Made by a program: the position numbers and the translations under genes. A DNA stretch of 19,500 nucleotides from Caulobacteraceae bacterium. Lineage in GTDB: Bacteria > Pseudomonadota > Alphaproteobacteria > Caulobacterales > Caulobacteraceae. A model generated the notes under the pieces. That model ran no database searches. It was not told the origin of the DNA and saw only the letters and a list, made by a program, of their open reading frames with translations. Position 1 is the first letter of the stretch; each line of letters opens with the position of its first letter. Shown here one piece after another: positions 14,320 through 19,500 of the stretch. The stretch is taken from assembly GCA_003136615.1 (NCBI GenBank), contig PLFA01000126.1, forward strand, positions 1-19,500. The letters are read 5' to 3'.

Positions 14320-14549
14320 GCGCCCGCGCGCGTCTCTATGGGCCTTTCGCCCGTGAGCGACCGCAGATCCTATCCTTTTCGCGCCCGCATCGCCCGCCTG
14401 AGTGGCGCCGGAGAGACATCACCCACCCCTTATGGGCTCTTGCACTCCACCAAAGCGGTCATACCTGCTATTCAAAGCGTCGATCGTTCGCGGGGGTGGG
14501 GATTCGCTCCGCCGCGTAGGTCATGTTCAATCCGCGGAGCGGCAATTTC

Positions 14550-15473
14550 ATGCGAGTGATCCTGGCCCAGCCTCGCGGGTTCTGCGCGGGCGTGGTGCGC
14601 GCCATCGATATCGTCGAGCGGGCGCTCGATAAGTATCAGGCGCCTGTCTATGTGCGCCATGAGATCGTCCACAACCGCCGCGTCGTGGAAGACCTGAAGG
14701 CCAAGGGCGCGATCTTCGTCGAGGAAATCGATCAGGTTCCCGACAGCGCCCACGTGGTGTTCAGCGCTCATGGCGTCTCCCGCTCGGTGGTGAAGGCCGC
14801 GGCCTCACGCAGCCTGCCGGTCCTCGACGCCACCTGCCCCCTGGTTTCCAAGGTGCATGCCCAGGCCAAGCGTTATGTGCGCCAGGGTCGCAGCCTGATC
14901 CTCATCGGCCATGCCGGCCACCCTGAGGTGGAGGGCACGATCGGCCAGATCGACGCCCCGGTGACCCTGATCTCAACCCCCGAAGAAGTCGCCGGCGTGG
15001 ATTTCCCCGCCGACGCGCCGCTGGCCTATGTGACCCAGACCACGCTCAGCGTCGATGATACAAAGGCCGTGATCCAGGCGCTTAAACGCCGGTTCTCGAA
15101 TATCCTCGGCCCAGACACGACGGACATTTGCTACGCCACCCAGCATCGCCAGTCGGCCGTGCGCGAAATGTGCAAGCTTGCCGATGTGATCCTGGTTGTC
15201 GGCGCCAAGAACAGCTCCAACTCGAATCGCTTGCGCGAGATCGGCCTCGAAGAGGGCCTGCCCAGCTATCTGATCGACGACGCCGCGGCGCTTGATCCCA
15301 CATGGTTGGAGGGCAAACACTCCATCGGCCTCACCGCCGGCGCTTCGGCGCCCGAGGCGCTGATCCAGGAAGTCATCGAAACCCTCAAGATCCTCGGGGC
15401 CACGACCGTGGAGCCCATGGACGGTGTCGAAGAAAATATCGAATTCAGGTTGCCCGCGGAGCTCCGCGCGTGA
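14550..15473 (+). CDS. ispH: 4-hydroxy-3-methylbut-2-enyl diphosphate reductase IspH
   Basis: Last enzyme of the MEP pathway: reduces HMBPP to isopentenyl and dimethylallyl diphosphate with a 4Fe-4S cluster, 307 aa. Cluster cysteines are Cys12 (G-F-C-A-G-V), Cys96 (D-A-T-C-P) and Cys194 (D-I-C-Y-A-T). Substrate-binding His41 (V-H-N), His74 (S-A-H-G-V-S), His124 and Glu126 (G-H-A-G-H-P-E-V-E-G-T), and the S-S-N-S-N-R-L loop, are all present. An in-frame ATG at 14523 exists, but ATG 14550 gives the family's usual M-x-V/I-L-L/A start and has GGAG at 14536-14539, 10 nt upstream. It lies 59 nt before hpnH on the same strand and supplies precursors for the hopanoid route. Confidence 0.96.
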   Translation: MRVILAQPRGFCAGVVRAIDIVERALDKYQAPVYVRHEIVHNRRVVEDLKAKGAIFVEEIDQVPDSAHVVFSAHGVSRSVVKAAASRSLPVLDATCPLVSKVHAQAKRYVRQGRSLILIGHAGHPEVEGTIGQIDAPVTLISTPEEVAGVDFPADAPLAYVTQTTLSVDDTKAVIQALKRRFSNILGPDTTDICYATQHRQSAVREMCKLADVILVVGAKNSSNSNRLREIGLEEGLPSYLIDDAAALDPTWLEGKHSIGLTAGASAPEALIQEVIETLKILGATTVEPMDGVEENIEFRLPAELRA

Positions 15474-15481
15474 CCGGCGGG

Positions 15482-15497
15482 GCCGCGGGGGCGCGGC
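15482..15497 (+). terminator. Perfect GC hairpin between ispH and hpnH
   Basis: GCCGCG GGGG CGCGGC is a perfect 6-bp stem with a 4-nt loop, 8 nt after the ispH stop, followed by T-C-C-T-T-T-C. With no long T run it may only partly stop transcription or protect the ispH 3' end, letting hpnH be expressed at a different level. Confidence 0.35.
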
Positions 15498-15532
15498 TCC
15501 TTTCACTGGCCAGATCCTAAAAGGAGTTCTGC

Positions 15533-16687
15533 GTGGCGATACCCTTGACGGCGGTGGCGCGCATCGGCGCCTATATTGTCAGCAAGCATTTCAGCGGCGC
15601 CAAGCGCTATCCCCTGGTGCTGATGCTGGAGCCGCTCTTCCGTTGCAATCTGGCCTGCGCTGGATGCGGTAAGATCGATTATCCTGACGATATCCTCAAT
15701 CAGCGGCTCTCCTATGACCAGTGCATGGAGGCCATCGACGACTGCGGCGCCCCCGTGGTCTCCATCGCCGGCGGCGAGCCGCTGCTCCATCGCGACTTGC
15801 CGAAGATTGTTCGGGGCTACTTGGATCGCAAGAAGTTCGTGATCCTTTGCACCAACGCCCTGCTGCTGGAAAAGAAGATCGATCAATATAAGCCGGACCC
15901 CATGTTCACCTGGTCCGTCCATCTCGATGGCGATGCGGTGATGCACGACAAATCGGTGTGCCTGGAGGGGGTCTTCGAGACGGCCGTCCGCGCCATCAAG
16001 CTGGCCAAGTCCAAGGGTTTTCAGGTTTCCATCAACTGCACCCTCTTCCAGGGCGCTGACGCCGGGCGCGTGGCCGACTTCCTCGACGAGATGAAGAAGG
16101 TGGGCGTCAACGGCGTCACCATATCCCCCGGTTATGCCTATGAGCGGGCGCCCGATCAGGAGCACTTCCTGAACCGTACCAAGACCAAGCAGCTCTTCCG
16201 CGACATCCTGGCCCGGGGCCGGGGCGGCAAGGCCTGGTCCTTCACCCAGTCCACCATGTTCCTGGACTTCCTGGCCGGCAATCAGGCCCTGCACTGCACG
16301 CCCTGGGGCAACCCGACCCGCACGGTCTTCGGCTGGCAGAGGCCCTGCTATCTCCTGGGCGAAGGCTACGCCAAGACTTTCAAGGAGCTCATGGACGAGA
16401 CGGACTGGGACGCCTACGGCGTCGGCAATTACGAAAAGTGCGCCGACTGCATGGTCCATTCCGGGTTCGAAGCCAGCGCGGTGACCGCCATCCTGCAAAA
16501 CCCGCTGAAGGCCCTCGACCTCAGCGTTCGCGGCGTGCGCACCAGCGGGCCCATGGCCAAGGATATTTCCCGCGAAAACGAGCGCAAGGCCGAGTTCGTC
16601 TTCTCCAGCCACGTGGAAAAGATGCTCGCGGAGATCAAGGCGAAGAACCCGAGATCGCGCAAGGTTCAGCGGGAGCCGGCGGAGTAG
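15533..16687 (+). CDS. hpnH: Adenosyl-hopene transferase HpnH (radical SAM)
   Basis: Radical SAM enzyme, 384 aa, that joins a 5'-deoxyadenosyl group to hopene (diploptene) to make adenosylhopane, the first step to extended C35 hopanoids. The SAM cluster motif is C38-N-L-A-C42-A-G-C45, followed by the S-I-A-G-G-E-P-L-L motif near 77-85 that binds SAM. Later cysteines (E-K-C-A-D-C near 301-306) are also typical. It starts at GTG 15533 with a strong AAGGAG (15521-15526) 6 nt upstream. Length and the S-x-H-L-D-G motif fit the HpnH family. It ends 4 nt from the end of the convergent transporter gene. Confidence 0.95.
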   Translation: MAIPLTAVARIGAYIVSKHFSGAKRYPLVLMLEPLFRCNLACAGCGKIDYPDDILNQRLSYDQCMEAIDDCGAPVVSIAGGEPLLHRDLPKIVRGYLDRKKFVILCTNALLLEKKIDQYKPDPMFTWSVHLDGDAVMHDKSVCLEGVFETAVRAIKLAKSKGFQVSINCTLFQGADAGRVADFLDEMKKVGVNGVTISPGYAYERAPDQEHFLNRTKTKQLFRDILARGRGGKAWSFTQSTMFLDFLAGNQALHCTPWGNPTRTVFGWQRPCYLLGEGYAKTFKELMDETDWDAYGVGNYEKCADCMVHSGFEASAVTAILQNPLKALDLSVRGVRTSGPMAKDISRENERKAEFVFSSHVEKMLAEIKAKNPRSRKVQREPAE

Positions 16688-16691
16688 GGGC

Positions 16692-17936
16692 TTACGCCGC
16701 GAGGGCGGCGATAGCCTCGGCCCCACGCGCCGGACGCCACACCGTCGCTATCGCGACGAACACCGCCATGGCCGCGACGCCAATCCCGGATTCGGCGATC
16801 AGTATGCCGTCCGCGCCGCCGTGGACCGCCACCTTTCCCAGAACGAGGGTCATCAGCAGAAGGGGAAGGTTTGACAGGCTGCTGAGGACCGAGGTCAAGG
16901 TTCCGGCATTGATGGGATCAATGGCTTCATAGGTGATGCTGACCAGCACCGTATTGGCCACCCCGTTGAAAAAGCTTGCCGCCAAAACCCCGGCGACAAA
17001 GGCCAGCGGCGTATGGGGCCCAATGGCCATGATCGCCAGAACCGCCTCATAGGCCACGGCGGCCCCGACGTAGAGCGTCCGCTTGGGAAGCCTTGATGAC
17101 AGCCAGGCGCCCATCAGGCATCCGGGGATGACGATTATTCCCGACAGGGTGCCCAGAGACAGGGCCACCATGTCAGCGGAGACCCGCCAGGCGTCCGAGG
17201 ATGCCGATAGCAGCGGGGGGCTGGCCAAAAGGGCGGCGGGCAGGACATTCAGCAGGATCACCAGGACGCCGATCCGGCTCTTGGCGAACGCCCAGAGATC
17301 CCGACTAAGAATGAGAACCCGCGCGCCGAGGTCGACCGCGACTTCCAACCGCAGGGTGCGGGCGCGCAAGATGGGCGCCCCGGTGAGCAAACAAATCACC
17401 GCGAGAGTGAGGGCCGCGGTCTTGACGCCCCCGGCGTGGGAAACAAGCCACAGGGAGAGTCCGCCGCCAAGAGCCCCGCCGCCATAGTTGGCGACCTGTC
17501 GCCACCCGGCCACCGGTGGGCGTTTCTCCGGCGGCGTGGTTTGGGCCATGACCGAGGTGACGCTGACGACACCCACGGCGCCGGCTATATTCGCGGTCAG
17601 GGTCAGGGCCGCGAGGAGGGGCAGATGCGCCGCGTCGTCGGGCGTTACGGCATAGCCTACAAGGGCGCCGGCCAGAGCGACCACGCAGATGAGAAAGATG
17701 AGCTTAGGTCTTAGACTTACGTCCACCAGCGGGCCAGCCAGGAAGCTCAGGGTCGAGGGAAGAAGTGAGAGGCTGATAATCCCCGCGATGGCGGGATAGG
17801 TTACCCCCGCATGTCCGAGAACGTAGCTCAGGCAGACATTGCAAAACCCCTGGGCCAGACCGGAGGGTAAATAGAGGAGGGCGTAATAGGGCGCGGCCAC
17901 GCCGCGCGTGGTCGACCAGTCGATCGCCTCCTCCAT
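16692..17936 (-). CDS. MFS transporter, AmpG-like
   Basis: A 414-residue inner-membrane protein with about twelve hydrophobic helices, of the major facilitator superfamily. The N-terminal Y-Y-A-L-L-Y-L-P-S-G-L-A-Q-G-F and the following L-S-L-L-P-S pattern resemble AmpG/PAT-type permeases, which carry muropeptides or acetyl-CoA. The middle loop at about 195-225 is the usual break between the two six-helix halves. ATG 17936 has a good ribosome site (GGGAGG). It lies 90 nt downstream of hpnG on the same strand, so may share its transcript. The substrate is unknown; transport of a hopanoid or a cell-wall product is a guess from position. Confidence 0.85.
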   Translation of the reverse strand: MEEAIDWSTTRGVAAPYYALLYLPSGLAQGFCNVCLSYVLGHAGVTYPAIAGIISLSLLPSTLSFLAGPLVDVSLRPKLIFLICVVALAGALVGYAVTPDDAAHLPLLAALTLTANIAGAVGVVSVTSVMAQTTPPEKRPPVAGWRQVANYGGGALGGGLSLWLVSHAGGVKTAALTLAVICLLTGAPILRARTLRLEVAVDLGARVLILSRDLWAFAKSRIGVLVILLNVLPAALLASPPLLSASSDAWRVSADMVALSLGTLSGIIVIPGCLMGAWLSSRLPKRTLYVGAAVAYEAVLAIMAIGPHTPLAFVAGVLAASFFNGVANTVLVSITYEAIDPINAGTLTSVLSSLSNLPLLLMTLVLGKVAVHGGADGILIAESGIGVAAMAVFVAIATVWRPARGAEAIAALAA

Positions 17937-18026
17937 GCCCCCTCCCGGACCTAACGCCTCGCCACTCTATGGGCCGAGCTTGTCGCATCAGGTTTCCGCC
18001 TGCCGCGACTTTGAACCGGAAAATAC

Positions 18027-18683
18027 CTAGGAGGCGGAGAACGCCTGAAAACCAAGCGCGCTGATCTCCTGCGCGGCCCGGCTGAGAGCTCTGTGTGCGG
18101 CGCCGGCGTCACGCCCCGTGCGTATAAGAGCCGGCATTTCGCGGGGATGGGCGCTTAAGGAACGAAGGACCGCCAGAATATCCGCCTTGCCGTCAGACCT
18201 AAGTCCCACCCTCGCCGCCATGGGGAGGGTGTGAGCGGCGGTGTCCGATACCGCGCGAAGCACCGCGAATGGCACGTCGTGGCGGCGGGCGAGCGTGGCG
18301 ACGATATGGGATTCCATGTCCACGGCGAGAGCGTCTGTGGTTCGCCGCAATTCAGCCTTGGCCTCCACGTCCGGAGCCATCTCGTCGCGGGCCGCCAGAG
18401 CCCCGAATTTTGCCTGCGGAAGAGCCTGGCTTAGACGGGCGGACCAAGCGGCGTCCGCAGGGATAGATTCGCGGTCGGTGATAACGGCAGAGGCGATCAC
18501 GATATCGGCGACGCTCAAGGCCGGGTCCAGAGCCCCGCAGAGTCCGAAACTCAGGACGCCGGTCGCGCCCGCCGCCACCTCCGCCTCAAGATCGGTTTCG
18601 AGACGCCGCGCCTGGCCGCCCCCGATAATGACCCGCACATCACAACCGGCCAGAAGCTTCGCCTCGCTGACCATCCCCACCAC
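18027..18683 (-). CDS. hpnG: Hopanoid-associated nucleosidase/phosphorylase HpnG
   Basis: Member of the purine nucleoside phosphorylase/MTA nucleosidase family, 218 aa, that releases adenine from adenosylhopane to give ribosylhopane. The glycine-rich S-F-G-L-C-G-A-L motif is at about 45-52, the ribose-binding V-D-M-E-S motif near 122-126, and A-V-S-D-T-A follows near 144-149. The frame is open to a GTG at 18710, but the perfect ribosome site GGAGGT (18698-18693) is 9 nt before GTG 18683, which is taken as the start. It sits 193 nt after shc on the same strand, with a repeat-like segment between them, and 90 nt before the transporter. Confidence 0.92.
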   Translation of the reverse strand: MVGMVSEAKLLAGCDVRVIIGGGQARRLETDLEAEVAAGATGVLSFGLCGALDPALSVADIVIASAVITDRESIPADAAWSARLSQALPQAKFGALAARDEMAPDVEAKAELRRTTDALAVDMESHIVATLARRHDVPFAVLRAVSDTAAHTLPMAARVGLRSDGKADILAVLRSLSAHPREMPALIRTGRDAGAAHRALSRAAQEISALGFQAFSAS

Positions 18684-18717
18684 GGCGATGATACCTCCGT
18701 GGATGCCCACCTCTAAA

Positions 18718-18850
18718 CGTCATCCTGGAAAGACGCGAAGCGGCGTGTCCTGGACCCGGTGGACTGGAACGCACATTTGGATTCGCGAACCACAGCGCTT
18801 CCCCCAGCCCCCTGGGTCCCGCATCTCCGCTTCGCTTCGTACGGGAAGAC
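18718..18850. repeat. REP-like imperfect inverted repeat between shc and hpnG
   Basis: The left arm G-C-G-A-A-G-C-G-G ... G-G-A-C-C-C (18735-18757) and right arm G-G-G-T-C-C-C ... C-C-G-C-T-T-C-G-C (18814-18835) pair over about 20 positions. Partial matches continue outward (G-T-C-A-T-C-C-T-G on the left, C-G-G-G-A-A-G-A-C on the right). The style (T-C-C-G-C-T-T-C-G-C) resembles short dispersed repeats seen between genes in related genomes. It explains the unusually long gap in an otherwise tight operon. There is no second copy in the window. Confidence 0.5.
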
Positions 18851-18876
18851 GGTGGTGTGGAACGCGGAGGTGAAAG

Positions 18877-19500
18877 TCACATCCCGAACGCCACGCGGCC
18901 GCTATTGGCTTGGGCGAGGTTGCGATAGCGGGCGAGGGCCCAGAGCGGGAAGATCTTGGAATAGCCGTGGTAGCGCAGATAGAAAACCCGGGGAAAACCA
19001 CCGCCGGTATAGCTATCCTCCGGCCAGACCCCGTCCGCATCCTGATGTTCGGTGAGCCAGGCTATGCCGCGCGTCACGGCCGGATGGTCCCTGCGCCCCG
19101 CCGCCATGAGGCCCAGCAGCGCCCAGGCGGTCTGGGATGAAGCGCTGGGGGCCGGCTCATAGCCCTTATAGTCCAGCTTGTAGCTCTCGCAGCTCTCGCC
19201 CCAGCCCCCGTCGGGGTTCTGGATCGCGATGAGCCAGTCGGCGCCCTTGGCCATCATGGGCGCGTCGGGGGAAAGACCCACGGCGTTCAGAGCGCAAAGG
19301 GCTGACCATGTCCCGTAGACGTAATTGACGCCCCATCGGCCGAACCAGCTTCCGTCGGCTTCCTGTTCGCTTTCCAGATAGGCCAGGGCCGAGATCATAC
19401 GCGGGGAATCGGCGGGCTCGCCGAGCTGAGCCAGGAAACTCACGCAGCGGGCCGCCACGTCCACCGTGGGGGGATCAAGCAGGGCGCCGTGGTCGGCGAA
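18877..19500 (-). CDS. shc: Squalene-hopene cyclase, C-terminal part (5' end outside window)
   Basis: The last 207 residues of squalene-hopene cyclase (HpnF), a membrane-attached enzyme that folds squalene into hopene or hopanol. The frame stays open to the window edge; the first residues read F-A-D-H-G-A-L-L-D-P-P-T-V-D-V, a strongly conserved stretch, so the GTG at 19464 is internal. QW repeats are visible: Q-E-A-D-G-S-W-F-G-R-W-G, Q-N-P-D-G-G-W-G-E-S and Q-D-A-D-G-V-W-P-E. The C-terminus has the usual G-G-G-F-P-R-V-F-Y-L-R-Y-H-G-Y motif. The catalytic DXDD motif lies outside the window. It heads the shc-hpnG-transporter unit as far as can be seen. Confidence 0.96.
   Translation of the reverse strand, partial: FADHGALLDPPTVDVAARCVSFLAQLGEPADSPRMISALAYLESEQEADGSWFGRWGVNYVYGTWSALCALNAVGLSPDAPMMAKGADWLIAIQNPDGGWGESCESYKLDYKGYEPAPSASSQTAWALLGLMAAGRRDHPAVTRGIAWLTEHQDADGVWPEDSYTGGGFPRVFYLRYHGYSKIFPLWALARYRNLAQANSGRVAFGM

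Noticed and set aside
14289..14632. Short plus-strand frames between the hypothetical gene and ispH
   Set aside because: They overlap each other and ispH, are Arg/Pro-rich and lack family motifs or ribosome sites.
15503..16726. Minus-strand 407-codon frame opposite hpnH
   Set aside because: Shadow of hpnH, whose radical SAM motif and ribosome site are unmistakable.
1..19500. CRISPR arrays, tRNA, rRNA, IS elements, integrases, phage genes
   Set aside because: No regularly spaced repeats, cloverleaf sequences, transposase motifs or phage proteins were seen on either strand.

Overview
The window is GC-rich, tightly packed bacterial DNA. Its gene families (the HpnA/B/C/D/G/H hopanoid set, squalene-hopene cyclase, and an alphaproteobacterial-style signal peptidase I) point to an alphaproteobacterium, perhaps of the Caulobacterales or a nearby order. 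That placement is inferred from protein style only; there is no rRNA or tRNA in the window.

Layout. 1-2100 (+): the 3' part of an exported S9-family serine peptidase gene, meeting tail to tail a minus-strand operon (6758 down to 2097) that reads hpnA (sugar epimerase), hpnB (glycosyltransferase), hpnC and hpnD (squalene synthase pair), then a small unassigned glycosyltransferase. 6874-9994: a D-arginine-dehydrogenase-like flavoenzyme (+), an EamA-type transporter (-) and signal peptidase I lepB (+), whose start codon region carries a 16-bp tandem duplication. 10061-13162: three toxin-antitoxin modules in a row, MazEF/ChpSB-like (+), FitAB/VapBC-like (+) and HipBA (-), each with its own perfect inverted repeat just ahead of the antitoxin gene. 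13315-14292: an unrecognised two-part protein with a Pro/Thr linker made of 15-bp repeats. 14550-16687 (+): ispH and hpnH. 19500 down to 16692 (-): the 3' end of shc (squalene-hopene cyclase), hpnG, and an MFS transporter.

How it works together. IspH makes the C5 isoprenoid units; HpnC and HpnD (with HpnE, which is not in the window) turn farnesyl diphosphate into squalene; Shc cyclises squalene to hopene; HpnH adds an adenosyl group; HpnG removes adenine to give ribosylhopane. HpnA, HpnB and the extra glycosyltransferase are candidates for sugar head-group work. The pathway is therefore split into three transcription units on two strands, with an accessory block of stress-type and toxin genes of about 8 kb in the middle. 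No transposase, integrase, CRISPR array or RNA gene was found.
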